Below, piece after piece: positions 42,456 to 51,281 of a stretch of 64,000 nucleotides of DNA. The number at the start of each line of letters is the position of its first letter. Within the stretch, counting starts at the first letter, position 1. The notes under the pieces are model-generated. The model searched no databases, was not told where the DNA came from, and was given only the letters and a program-made list of their open reading frames with translations. Location: the NCBI GenBank assembly GCA_019635735.1, contig JAHBYX010000001.1, positions 1 to 64,000 of the forward strand, in the 5' to 3' direction. The DNA is from Mesorhizobium sp. GTDB taxonomy: Bacteria > Pseudomonadota > Alphaproteobacteria > Rhizobiales > Rhizobiaceae. The position numbers and the translations under genes were made by a program.

Positions 42456-43154
42456 TCAGGCGACGACGACAATCGCTTTCGGGCCGACGCGATTGTAGAG
42501 ATCGATCACGTCCTGATTCATCATGCGGATGCAGCCCGACGACATGTTCTGGCCGATCGACTGCCATTCCGGCGATCCGTGGATGCGGTATCCGGTGTCG
42601 GCCCCGTCCTTGAACAAGTACAACGCCCTTGCACCAAGCGGATTGTCCGGGCCGCCTGGCTGGCCGCCGCGCCATTTTTCCAGTTCCGGACGGCGGGCGA
42701 TCATTTCCGGCGGCGGCGTCCACACCGGCCACTCCTTCTTGTACTGGACGACCGCCCTGCCCGACCATTCGAATCCGGCCTTGCCGATGCCGACGCCGTA
42801 GCGCAGCGCGTCGCCGCCGTCCTGAACGAGATAGAGATGGTGTTCGGCCAGGCGTACGACGACCGTGCCCGGCGCCTCGCCGGTCGGATCCTGGACGATC
42901 TGACGCTGGAACTGGCGCGGAACCTGCTTGTAGGGAATCGCCGGCAGGGCAAAACCGCCCTCCTGCACCGAGGCATACATCACTTCGGGATCCGTGATGG
43001 CCTTGTCGACGCTGATCTTCGGCCGAATCGAGCCGGTCGTCGTCGTGTCGAGCCCCAGATCCGGCATGTCGAGACTGGTCGAGCAACCGCTCAGCGCCAC
43101 GCCACCCAGCGCGAGGACGAAACCTCTGCGCGTCAATTCGACCCGATCACTCAT
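42456..43154 (-). CDS. Lipoprotein L,D-transpeptidase with Tat-type signal
   Basis: A 232-residue YkuD protein. The N-terminus MSDRVELTRRGFVLALGGVA has a twin-arginine motif followed by the lipobox LSGC, so it is predicted to be Tat-exported and lipid-anchored (C24). The YkuD core ends with YRIHGSPEWQSIG and MSSGCIRMMNQDVIDLYNRV, holding the catalytic His and Cys. Second L,D-transpeptidase in the window, with lipid rather than soluble placement. Start MSDR; an ATG 12 bp upstream exists. A 268-bp gap to clpS contains the clpS promoter. Confidence 0.9.
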   Translation of the reverse strand: MSDRVELTRRGFVLALGGVALSGCSTSLDMPDLGLDTTTTGSIRPKISVDKAITDPEVMYASVQEGGFALPAIPYKQVPRQFQRQIVQDPTGEAPGTVVVRLAEHHLYLVQDGGDALRYGVGIGKAGFEWSGRAVVQYKKEWPVWTPPPEMIARRPELEKWRGGQPGGPDNPLGARALYLFKDGADTGYRIHGSPEWQSIGQNMSSGCIRMMNQDVIDLYNRVGPKAIVVVA

Positions 43155-43340
43155 GAACACGTCCACTCCAAACCCGGGTGAACTCTTACGCGATCATGGT
43201 TGATGAATGGATAATGCAGCCCGCCCCTGCTCGTGAAACGGCATCGTCGCCAGCGTCGCACGCGTCGCGGTTGATCGTACCGCGCGGCGATGGTTCACAC
43301 TCGGAACCAAGCAGGTTGCGATTCGCGGAAAGACCAGACG

Positions 43341-43826
43341 ATGGCAAAGACACTGACGAGCTTCGCGCTGACAGCCGTGCTCACGTCGATCCTCATGGCG
43401 CTTGCCCTCTATCTGGCGCAGAAGGCCTATCCGTTCGGCGCGACCGGCGTCGGCCGGCTCGAGAGTCTGGCGAGCTCCGCGACCTTCATCCCGCTGGCCG
43501 CGCTCTATTTCTTCTCGGCGGCGCTGTTGATGGTACTGCCGCTCCGCGCGGCGGCCTTCGTCCTCGTCAATGCGACCGACCGGTTCTACTTCGTCGCGGT
43601 CACGCTATTTGCGACCATTGTCGGCTGCCTCCTGGCACGCACGGCGTTCGGCATGCCGCGCGCGCTGTGGCAGTTGTGGGACTGGCAGTTCATCTTCGTG
43701 CCGGCCATGGTCGCGAGCCACCTCCTGCTCAACGAGATCAGGCGCAACGTGCTGTTGCGCGGTCTGGGGCTGGTGGCCTTTGTCGCCGCCGCGCTGGCCT
43801 GCCTGTTCTGGTCCTTCCGCTTCTGA
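43341..43826 (+). CDS. Small polytopic membrane protein of unknown function
   Basis: A 161-residue very hydrophobic protein; I do not recognise the family. Four or five helices are visible: about 9-27 (ALTAVLTSILMALALYLAQK), 45-77, 83-101 (FYFVAVTLFATIVGCLLA), 113-132 (QFIFVPAMVASHLLLNEIRR) and 138-156 (LGLVAFVAAALACLFWSF). No charged pocket or known motif. Start at ATG 43341 after a weak AGACC; an earlier in-frame ATG gives a non-membrane leader. Tail-to-tail with the AI-2E gene, 10 bp apart. Confidence 0.65.
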   Translation: MAKTLTSFALTAVLTSILMALALYLAQKAYPFGATGVGRLESLASSATFIPLAALYFFSAALLMVLPLRAAAFVLVNATDRFYFVAVTLFATIVGCLLARTAFGMPRALWQLWDWQFIFVPAMVASHLLLNEIRRNVLLRGLGLVAFVAAALACLFWSFRF

Positions 43827-43836
43827 CGTATCGCAG

Positions 43837-44994
43837 TCATTCGTCGCGCGCCGGCACTGGCACGGGCGTCACGTCGATGGGCGGCTGCTCCATTGCGGCG
43901 GTCACCTCGAGTTCGTGGATCCATTCCCGCCAGATCGCCACCAGCAGCGCCATCAGCACCGGACCGACGAACAGGCCGAGGAAGCCCATGGTCTTCACGC
44001 CGCCGACCAGGCCGAAAATCGTCGGCAGGAACGGCAGCTTGATCGGACCCCCGACCAGTTTCGGGCGGATCGTCTTGTCGACTATGAACAGCTCGATCGT
44101 TCCCCAGGCAAACAGCGCCAGGCCGGCGAAGAGCGAGCCGCTCGCGGCGAGGTAGATCGATACCAGCGTCATCGACAGCGGCGCGCCGCCCGGGATCAGC
44201 GCCATGACGCCGGTGATGACGCCGAGCGTCACCGGAGATGGCACCCCGGCGATATAGTAGGCGACGCCGAGCACGATCCCTTCGCCAAAGGCAATGATCG
44301 TCATACCGGTCACGGTCGAGGAGATCGTCGCCGGCACGACGCGCGAAATCCGGTCCCATCGGCCGGGCAGCACGCGTTCGCCGATCAGATCGACCTGGTG
44401 CAGGAAGCGCGCGCCGTCGCGATAGGCAAAGAAGAGCACGATCAGCATGAACAGGATCGTCAGCATCAGCGAAAAGGCGCTGCCGCCCGCGGCCAGAACC
44501 GTCAGGTAGATGTTGCGGATGTTCGAGCCGCTGACCGTCTGTACGACCTCGCCGAACCCGCCGGGATGCCCGAAATAGTGCGTCCACTGCTCGCTCAGGA
44601 CTTCGCCGACCCAGGGCAGCGTGGCGATCCAGTCCGGTGTCGAGACCCCCGTACGGTTCGCCTCCACGACCCACGTCACCCATTCCTGCGTCTCGGCCAC
44701 CGCATAGCGGGCGACGAGCACGATCGGCGCGATGAGGAAGGCGAGAATCAGCAACAGGGCGATCGTGGCGGCGAGCGACCTGTTGCCCTCGACGGCCGCC
44801 AGCAGCCGCCGGTAGACCGGCCAGGTGGCCAGCGCGATCACCAGTGCCGCAAGCACCGGGACGATGAAGCCGTGGAAGAAATAAGCCCCGGCCGCGAAGA
44901 CCAGGACGAGCAGCCAGCGCGCCGCCGTCAGCGGCGGCAGGACCGCTGGGCGGACGGACCGCGCCGGTCCGAACAGTGGTATCTGCTTCTGCAT
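43837..44994 (-). CDS. AI-2E/PerM-family transporter
   Basis: A 385-residue membrane protein with a short cytoplasmic N-terminus, an N-terminal double helix (RWLLVLVFAAGAYFFHGFIV and GNRSLAATIALLLILAFLIA), a large periplasmic loop (100-180) and five C-terminal helices, including LFFAYRDGARFLHQVDLIGE and GVAYYIAGVPSPVTLGVITG, with the conserved ALIPGGAPLSMTLVSIYLA motif. Members export small molecules or act as Na+/H+ antiporters; the substrate here is unknown. Start MQKQIPL follows GGGAGA by four bases; longer starts are possible. Confidence 0.85.
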   Translation of the reverse strand: MQKQIPLFGPARSVRPAVLPPLTAARWLLVLVFAAGAYFFHGFIVPVLAALVIALATWPVYRRLLAAVEGNRSLAATIALLLILAFLIAPIVLVARYAVAETQEWVTWVVEANRTGVSTPDWIATLPWVGEVLSEQWTHYFGHPGGFGEVVQTVSGSNIRNIYLTVLAAGGSAFSLMLTILFMLIVLFFAYRDGARFLHQVDLIGERVLPGRWDRISRVVPATISSTVTGMTIIAFGEGIVLGVAYYIAGVPSPVTLGVITGVMALIPGGAPLSMTLVSIYLAASGSLFAGLALFAWGTIELFIVDKTIRPKLVGGPIKLPFLPTIFGLVGGVKTMGFLGLFVGPVLMALLVAIWREWIHELEVTAAMEQPPIDVTPVPVPARDE

Positions 44995-45133
44995 CCGATC
45001 TCCCGACGGCCGCGGCATGTTTGCCGCGGTCTGCCCCCCGCAAGCCTCCAGCACTAGCGCCGGATTTTTGCATCATCATGTCGGGCGAACAGGTTAGGTT
45101 CAACTCCTTACCGCCGAAAGGCTAAGCCGAAGG

Positions 45134-45874
45134 TCAGCCCGAACGCTCGCGACCGGCCTGTGGAACTCGACCGAGAGGTCGGGGCGACCGGTAGGCCATG
45201 ACGATTCCGGAGACGAGGATCAGGAGTGCCGGGTTGACGATCTGAACGGCGAGCAAAGCATACCCGCCGAGCATTCCGTCCAGATAGGCTTTGAGCGACA
45301 GGAAGAGCACCGCATGCACGATCACGCCGCCTAGAAGCATCGCGGCGATCGCCGGCATGCCAAGTCGGGGACGAAACAGTGCAACCCACATCGTCCAGAG
45401 CGAGAGCGGCAGAAAAAGCAGGACCGATGTGAGCAGGCCGGGATTGTAGACCCCGTCCTTGATCGCGGGCGCGATGTGCGCGATTGCGTTGATGGCGAGA
45501 ACACCGAAATAGCCGAGGGCGATCGCGGGCCATCGCCGTCCCAGAAGCGCGCAGACAGGACCGGCGATCCACACAACCGGAATGTTCACCGCCGTGATGA
45601 AGGCTTCGGGGACGCGGCACTCGGCAATGTCGCCGAAGCCGAACGTCGCGCAAAGCGCGCCGCGGAACGCGTAATGCACGCCCCTTGCATCGATGCCATG
45701 TTCTTCGAACTGATGGAGCATGTAGGCGGCGGTTGCCGCCCAGGTTAGCCAGACGACGTCCCTTGTGCGCGGGACAGACCGGTCTCCCCGAAGATCACCC
45801 CGGACCAGGCCGAACAGCAGGACCAGCGTCAGGCCGAGCCCGACCCACGGCCATAGATGTGCAAACGGCGGCAT
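45134..45874 (-). CDS. HXXEE-motif membrane protein of unknown function
   Basis: A 246-residue protein with about seven hydrophobic helices. The only family mark is AYMLHQFEEHGIDARG, the HXXEE motif (HQFEE) near residue 54. The role of such proteins is not known to me; the His/Glu set could bind a metal. Start MPPFAHLW. Located between AI-2E and the tRNA pair with no clear partner. Confidence 0.7.
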   Translation of the reverse strand: MPPFAHLWPWVGLGLTLVLLFGLVRGDLRGDRSVPRTRDVVWLTWAATAAYMLHQFEEHGIDARGVHYAFRGALCATFGFGDIAECRVPEAFITAVNIPVVWIAGPVCALLGRRWPAIALGYFGVLAINAIAHIAPAIKDGVYNPGLLTSVLLFLPLSLWTMWVALFRPRLGMPAIAAMLLGGVIVHAVLFLSLKAYLDGMLGGYALLAVQIVNPALLILVSGIVMAYRSPRPLGRVPQAGRERSG

Positions 45875-45927
45875 GGCCGGACGATAGCCGGACGTCGTAT
45901 CGATGCAAGCCTAGGCATTCGAGATTT

Positions 45928-46001
45928 TGGAGCGGGTGAAGGGAATCGAACCCTCGTATTCAGCTTGGAAGGCTGCTGCTCTACCATTGAGCTACACCCG
46001 C
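45928..46001 (-). tRNA. tRNA-Gly (TCC anticodon)
   Basis: A 74-nt tRNA with encoded CCA. Acceptor GCGGGTG/CACCCGC, TTCGATT loop in the T arm, and CTTCCAA anticodon loop (TCC). The D arm GCTC/GAGC is intact. The discriminator is T. Confidence 0.95.
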
Positions 46002-46062
46002 ATTCCGCCTTGTCCGCTCTGATCCGGCCATGGGGCCGGTATGCGAGGCTTCCGGGGCGCAG

Positions 46063-46147
46063 TGGTGGAGGGAGTTGGATTTGAACCAACGTAGGCTGAG
46101 CCAACGGATTTACAGTCCGTCCCCTTTAACCACTCGGGCATCCCTCC
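46063..46147 (-). tRNA. tRNA-Tyr (GTA anticodon)
   Basis: An 85-nt class II tRNA with encoded CCA. Acceptor GGAGGGA/TCCCTCC, anticodon loop CTGTAAA (GTA), a long variable arm and T loop TTCAAAT. It lies 61 bp upstream of tRNA-Gly on the same strand, so both may be cut from one transcript. Confidence 0.96.
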
Positions 46148-46325
46148 GTACTGCGCCGGAGCCTTGCAACGAGGCAAACGCGGCAGGCCCGAAAGGGCGA
46201 ACCGCGATGCGCCTTATGGCGGCAAGGCCCTGGACTGTCAACACGCGCGGGGGCGAAAACCGGGCCCCGAAACGAACTTCCCCGCCGCCATAGGCAAGGT
46301 GCGGATGCAAGTCTATAAGCGCCCC

Positions 46326-47183
46326 ATGACCGACGACAGCAAGCCCCGCACCGCCAAGGACACCCACTACGCCAAGCTGCGCCGCGCCTATCGCGACGAG
46401 AAGGCGGGCGGCACGCCGCAGTTCCGCGCCCGCCAGCCGGTCGCGCCCGGCGAGGCGCCTTCCGACGGGCTCGTGCGGCTTTACGGCCTGCACACCGTCC
46501 GCGCCGCGATCGATAATCCCAGGCGCAAGATCCAGCGCATGATGGTGACCCGCAACGCGCTGGAGCGGCTCGAGATCGCCGACGTCTCAGCCCTGCCCTT
46601 CCCAACCGAGATCGTCGAGCCGCGCGACATCGACAAGGTCACCGGCAGCGACGCGGTGCACCAGGGCGTGTTGATCGAAGCGAAGCCCCTGAAGCCGAAG
46701 TCACTCGCCGACCTGAAGGATACGCCGCTGATCGTCGTGCTCGACCAGGTCACGGATCCGCACAATGTCGGCGCCGTGATCCGCTCGGCGGTCGCGTTCG
46801 GCGCCGGCGCCCTGGTCGTCACCGCCCGCCACAGCCCGCAGGAGTCCGGCGTGCTGGCGAAGGCCGCCTCCGGCGCGCTCGAACATCTCGACGTCATCGA
46901 GGTGAAGAACCTCGCCGATGCGCTTGGCGAACTGCACGATGCGGGCTTCCGCACGATCGGGCTCGACTCGGAAGGCGCCGATACCTTCGAACGGGCGCTC
47001 TCCGGCGATCGCATCGCTCTCGTTCTCGGCGCGGAGGGCAAGGGCCTGCGCCAGAAGACGCGTGAGACGGTGACTGTCCTGGCGCGGCTCGACATGCCGG
47101 GCCCGATCCGCTCCCTCAACGTGTCGAACGCGGCGGCCGTGTCGCTCTATGCGGCCCGCCGCCGTCTGGCGGGACAGGGCTAA
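46326..47183 (+). CDS. rlmB: SpoU/TrmH-family RNA 2'-O-methyltransferase, probably RlmB
   Basis: A 285-residue SPOUT enzyme. Substrate-binding N-domain LVRLYGLHTVRAAIDNPRRK; SPOUT motifs DPHNVGAVIRSAVAFGAGAL, IALVLGAEGKGLRQ and DMPGPIRSLNVSNAAAVSLY. It is predicted to 2'-O-methylate 23S rRNA G2251 (RlmB), though related enzymes act elsewhere. The basic N-terminus (TAKDTHYAKLRRAYRDEKA) is a lineage feature. Start MTDDSK; ATG 21 bp upstream possible. Tail-to-tail with the DUF3971 gene, 2 bp apart. Confidence 0.87.
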   Translation: MTDDSKPRTAKDTHYAKLRRAYRDEKAGGTPQFRARQPVAPGEAPSDGLVRLYGLHTVRAAIDNPRRKIQRMMVTRNALERLEIADVSALPFPTEIVEPRDIDKVTGSDAVHQGVLIEAKPLKPKSLADLKDTPLIVVLDQVTDPHNVGAVIRSAVAFGAGALVVTARHSPQESGVLAKAASGALEHLDVIEVKNLADALGELHDAGFRTIGLDSEGADTFERALSGDRIALVLGAEGKGLRQKTRETVTVLARLDMPGPIRSLNVSNAAAVSLYAARRRLAGQG

Positions 47184-47185
47184 GC

Positions 47186-50100
47186 TCAGTTGAACTCGAA
47201 GATCGACCGGAAGATGCCCGGCGCGATCACCGATATCGGATTGACCTGCACCTGCGGCGACTTGGCGTTGCCGGCGACCTTGTAGGTGATCCCGATCAGG
47301 CCGCGGTCGCGGCCGTTCCCGAGCAGCTGGCCGAGCAGCGGTATTTCGCCGAACAGGCGGTTGAGGCCGTAGGCCGGCATGAAGGTTCCGGTGATCGCCA
47401 TGTTGCCCTTCGCGTCATAGAGCGATCCCTGGAACGTCGAGCCGATCGACGGCCCTCTCAGCACACCGCTATCGATGGAAAGGTAGCCCTTTCCCTTCTC
47501 GATGCGGGCGAAGCCGCGCTCGAAGCGGACCCGTGACGTGTCGAGGTCGCCCCGCACCGCTTCGTTGAGGCTTCTGGAATCACCGTCCGGTCGGGTCGCC
47601 ACGATCGACCTGAGCCGCGGCTCGTCGACGAGGGTGAAATCGCGCGCATCGATCTGGCCGCGCAGCGGTGTATCGCCCTTCGCGGCAAGTGAGAGGGTGA
47701 TCCGGCCGCCCTCCATATAGGGGTAGATGTCGAGAAACCGCAGCACCGCCCCGGCATTTCCTGACGCCATGTTCACGGCACGCTGTCCCGCGTCCGTTCC
47801 GTCCGACACTGTGAGCTCGTCACCGGACCGGGTCGTCCCGGACGCCTTCAGGCTGAGCACGCGGGAGCCGGATCCGCGATAGGCGACCTTGACGTTCGTC
47901 AGCGCCTCGTCCTGGAAACCGGACACGTAAGCGACGTCGGCGTCCAGAGTCACCCTGGTCTGCTTCGCAGCGCCTCCGCCGCCTCCGCTCGTATCAAGCA
48001 TCTGCTTGATGAGCGAACGTGCGTCGAACGCCTTGCCGCGCACGGTTACGGCGTAGCCATCATCGTTGCGCCGGATGTCGACGGAGATGTCGTCGTCGCG
48101 GTTGAGCTTCACCCCTTCGAACTTGGCGCGCGACAGGCCGGATTTGGTGACTGTCGCCGAGCCTGACAATGAGAAGGATTCGCCTGAGAGCTTGATGTCG
48201 GAGATGCGATTCTCCCCATCGACCGTCGTGTAGGCGAACGCCAGCTTTGCCGGGATGCCCGGCCCTTTCGACCATCCCGCCCATGGAATGCTCACCCGCG
48301 CATCTGCGAGGTCAGCGATGATCTGCCGCGTCGAGCCTTCTCCCGAGAGCTTCACGCTCACCGGCCCGTCCAGCATCGAGTCGAGCCCAGGCACGATCGC
48401 CTCCCGGGCTTTGGCGTCCAGGACCAGCGAAATGTCGCGTCGCCGCTCTTCGCCGCTTCCACCGAGCGGCTCCGAAATGTCGAGGGTGGCTGGAATCCCG
48501 TTGAGCTTTGCGGTTGCCTTTACGTACGCCACGGTCGGCACGACCTCGATGGTTCCCGACGCATCGCTGACGGTCTGGCCTTCGAACGGTTTCGCGATCG
48601 ACAACCCGGTGTAGGACAGCTTCACCGCCCAGCCGAGATTGGTCATGTCGACGCCTGCCTGGAGGGGAATGCGAGCCTTGACGTGGCCGCTGACCTCGCC
48701 GGAAAGTTCCTCCGGCGCGAGCGAGAGATGCCGCATCGCGTCGATCGGCTTGTAGCTGGCCAGTTCGCCGACGGCGTCGGCGGAGCCTGCGACGTCGATA
48801 TCGAGTTCGCCGATGACGGGGGGCAGTTCGCCGCGGCGGATAACGAACGTGCCGTTGCTCGCCGCCACCGTGCGGCCGGTCGGCAGGAAGACAGTGCCTG
48901 ACGAGATGCTGATGTCGGCATCGGTCCCTCGGAAACTGATCGTGCCGACGCCGTCGCGGACGGGCGGTATCTGTCCCGTTATATCGAAACGGGTGCCGTA
49001 GACTTCGAAATACCCGGATATCTCGTTTTCGGTCAGAGCAACGCCGCCGCCGATCCGGCCCGGAACGACGGACATGGCGAGGCGCGAATTCTTGACGACG
49101 CCGCCGAACAGGTTCGCGTTCGCCCAGTTGTGCGCGCCATAGGCTGCGAACCACGGCCAGATCTGCTTGACGTTGCTGACCGACATTTCCGGCACGGACA
49201 GCGCGAGGTCGACACCGGGCGTGCGACCCTCGGCGAAGGCGATGATCGCCGTCCCCATTACCTGGCCGCTGGCCGTCCGTAACCCGATCTCGTTCGCGTT
49301 CAGCCGGCGCGTCTGCGGGTCATAGGTGCCCGCAATCCGCGCAAAGACAGTCAGGTCCGGTTCAGCCGATCCGTCGGGCGCAAGAAGCGAGCCATCGCTG
49401 ACCAGCTCGTAGCGATAATGCGCCCCCACACCTTCGGCCGCCGGCGCCGGCCCTATCGCGCCGTGGCCAATGAAGCGCGACCGGCCGACCGCCAGTTCAG
49501 CGCGCTCGATCTCGATCTTGCGTGCATTCGACTGGAAGGACGCCACGATGCTGCCGCCGCCGCGCATCGCCTGACCGTTGGCAAACTCGAGATTCGCTTC
49601 GCCGAGCATGGCTTCGATGCGCAGTTGACCCGGTTCGCCGACGATCTCCCTGCCCGAGAGGGCAAGGCGAACGGCACCACCGATCCGCCTGACGGCGAAC
49701 TGACCACTGTCCTTCAACGCGACGAGATCGCGTTCCAGTACCATCCGGTCGACATTGAGGTCAGCCTCGAACGAGACCGGTTCCTGACCGGTTCCGTCCC
49801 TGTCTGCGGTCCCTTCGAGCCGAAATGCCCGGCCGCCCCATGTCGCATCCGCCTCGAACGCGATGGCGCCGGAAGCCTCGCGCTCGATCTTCGCGGTTTC
49901 GAGATGCAGGCTCCCGCCTGGTACGCCCTTCGGCAGGACGACTTCCACGTTGGCGAAATCGACCTTGCGGGTCGACCCGGCGTCGAACCCGTCGAAGGCG
50001 CGGTGGATAGCCACGAACACGGCCTTCATCACCAGACCCGGATCGATCAGCCCGTCCGGGCCGGTCATTGCCCCGAGAGTGGCGTTTGCGCCTCCGCTTC

Positions 50101-50605
50101 CCGGAAGCGACGGAAGCCTGATGACCGCATCCTCCACCCCGGCGCTGCCAAGCTGGATCTTCCCGGAGAGCAGGGGAAGGAAACGCAGCCCGAACCGCAG
50201 CGATCCGGCTTCGACGAGGCTGGAGCCTTCCCTTCCGTCGCTGATGCGAACGTCATCGACCTGAAGCGCGAGGAAGCGCGACGCGTCGACGGAAAGGCGC
50301 GGATCGCCCATCGCGGCATCCACGTCGAAACCCGCCAGCCGCGTCAAGGCGGCTTCCGCTTCGGCGCGGATACGCTCGCCGCCGAAGCCGGGGATGCCGA
50401 ACAGGAAGAGCGCTGCCGGAACTGCGCAGGCGACTATGAGGAGAAGGGCCAGAAACCAGCCTATGACGACCGCTATCCCGAAACCCGCCCTCGGTTCCGG
50501 GACGATGCGCTCCTGCGCTGCGGCGGACGGCAGATCGCCCAGCCGGACGATCTCCTCGCGGCGGAACCTGATCTTCTCGTGTTTGGGGGCGTTATGCTCC
50601 AACAA
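47186..50605 (-). CDS. Large AsmA-like/DUF3971 envelope protein
   Basis: A 1139-residue protein with a cytoplasmic head of about 42 residues, one membrane anchor ([20 protein letters not shown], to about 70), then a long beta-rich periplasmic part in the DUF3971/AsmA/YhdP group. C-terminal region GIFRSIFEFN, with PAYGLNRLFGEIPLLGQLLG (AsmA-like C-domain). These repeating beta-groove proteins are thought to carry phospholipids between membranes; here this is inference from the family. The start appears to be TTG (50605) with weak AGGTAG ahead; no ATG is available before the anchor. Ends 2 bp from rlmB. Confidence 0.83.
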   Translation of the reverse strand: MLEHNAPKHEKIRFRREEIVRLGDLPSAAAQERIVPEPRAGFGIAVVIGWFLALLLIVACAVPAALFLFGIPGFGGERIRAEAEAALTRLAGFDVDAAMGDPRLSVDASRFLALQVDDVRISDGREGSSLVEAGSLRFGLRFLPLLSGKIQLGSAGVEDAVIRLPSLPGSGGANATLGAMTGPDGLIDPGLVMKAVFVAIHRAFDGFDAGSTRKVDFANVEVVLPKGVPGGSLHLETAKIEREASGAIAFEADATWGGRAFRLEGTADRDGTGQEPVSFEADLNVDRMVLERDLVALKDSGQFAVRRIGGAVRLALSGREIVGEPGQLRIEAMLGEANLEFANGQAMRGGGSIVASFQSNARKIEIERAELAVGRSRFIGHGAIGPAPAAEGVGAHYRYELVSDGSLLAPDGSAEPDLTVFARIAGTYDPQTRRLNANEIGLRTASGQVMGTAIIAFAEGRTPGVDLALSVPEMSVSNVKQIWPWFAAYGAHNWANANLFGGVVKNSRLAMSVVPGRIGGGVALTENEISGYFEVYGTRFDITGQIPPVRDGVGTISFRGTDADISISSGTVFLPTGRTVAASNGTFVIRRGELPPVIGELDIDVAGSADAVGELASYKPIDAMRHLSLAPEELSGEVSGHVKARIPLQAGVDMTNLGWAVKLSYTGLSIAKPFEGQTVSDASGTIEVVPTVAYVKATAKLNGIPATLDISEPLGGSGEERRRDISLVLDAKAREAIVPGLDSMLDGPVSVKLSGEGSTRQIIADLADARVSIPWAGWSKGPGIPAKLAFAYTTVDGENRISDIKLSGESFSLSGSATVTKSGLSRAKFEGVKLNRDDDISVDIRRNDDGYAVTVRGKAFDARSLIKQMLDTSGGGGGAAKQTRVTLDADVAYVSGFQDEALTNVKVAYRGSGSRVLSLKASGTTRSGDELTVSDGTDAGQRAVNMASGNAGAVLRFLDIYPYMEGGRITLSLAAKGDTPLRGQIDARDFTLVDEPRLRSIVATRPDGDSRSLNEAVRGDLDTSRVRFERGFARIEKGKGYLSIDSGVLRGPSIGSTFQGSLYDAKGNMAITGTFMPAYGLNRLFGEIPLLGQLLGNGRDRGLIGITYKVAGNAKSPQVQVNPISVIAPGIFRSIFEFN

Positions 50606-50705
50606 GCTACCTGGACGGCCTCGGGACTGCCTCTGACATGGACGAATCCTCCTGGATCACTGTATGCGCGAAACCCGGCCGATAATCATCAACAAGGGCG
50701 CAGTT

Positions 50706-51185
50706 ATGGCTGATTTGGACGAAGGTGGCATCGCTCCCCACTTCGAGCTTCCGAAGGCAGGCGGCGGGGTGGGCAGGCTGGCGGACGCGAAGGGCAAGCC
50801 GCTGGTCCTCTACTTTTTCTGCAAGGACGGCGGCGACGCCTGCGTCAACGAGGCGAGGGACTTTTCCCGTCTGAAGGCCGACTTCGACGACATCGGCGTC
50901 GATATCATGGGCATCTCTCCCGACGGTTCAAAGTCGAAGGAACGCTTCCGCGCCAAACACGGCGTGACGGTCGACCTCCTCTCCGACGAAACACGGCAGA
51001 CAGTCGAGGACTACGGCGTGTGGACGAAGAAGAGCATGTACGGACGCGAGTATATGGGTGTCGAACGTACCACCTTCGTGATCGACCCCGCCGGCCGAAT
51101 CGTCCGAATCTGGCGAAAGGTCCGGGTCCCGGGCCACGCGGAGGAGGTTCTCGCCGCGGCCAGAACGCTCCGACACGCCGGATAG
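50706..51185 (+). CDS. Atypical Bcp/PrxQ-type peroxiredoxin
   Basis: A 159-residue thioredoxin-fold protein. Alignment by eye to Bcp gives YFFCKDGGDACVNEARDF at the active site: C46 is at the peroxidatic place, but the Thr of the usual PxxxTxxC motif is Gly and the resolving Cys of Bcp (five residues on) is Arg. An extra C39 lies seven residues before. The Arg in RTTFVIDPAG and GVWTKKSMYGREYMGVE are kept. Peroxidase activity is plausible but needs a different resolving route. The start MADLDE is preferred over an ATG 42 bp upstream. Divergent from the DUF3971 gene. Confidence 0.8.
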   Translation: MADLDEGGIAPHFELPKAGGGVGRLADAKGKPLVLYFFCKDGGDACVNEARDFSRLKADFDDIGVDIMGISPDGSKSKERFRAKHGVTVDLLSDETRQTVEDYGVWTKKSMYGREYMGVERTTFVIDPAGRIVRIWRKVRVPGHAEEVLAAARTLRHAG

Positions 51186-51281
51186 ACGCCGCTATTGCCG
51201 AAAATCTGGGCAATTCCGGCTACCGAAAAACCTTTGTTAACCCTAACAATGTGTAATCGCACTCGTCTCCAGGTGAGAAGA

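Noticed and set aside
45928..46147. An integration site at the tRNA pair
   Set aside because: Both tRNAs are intact, and no integrase or repeated tRNA 3' end is found within the window.
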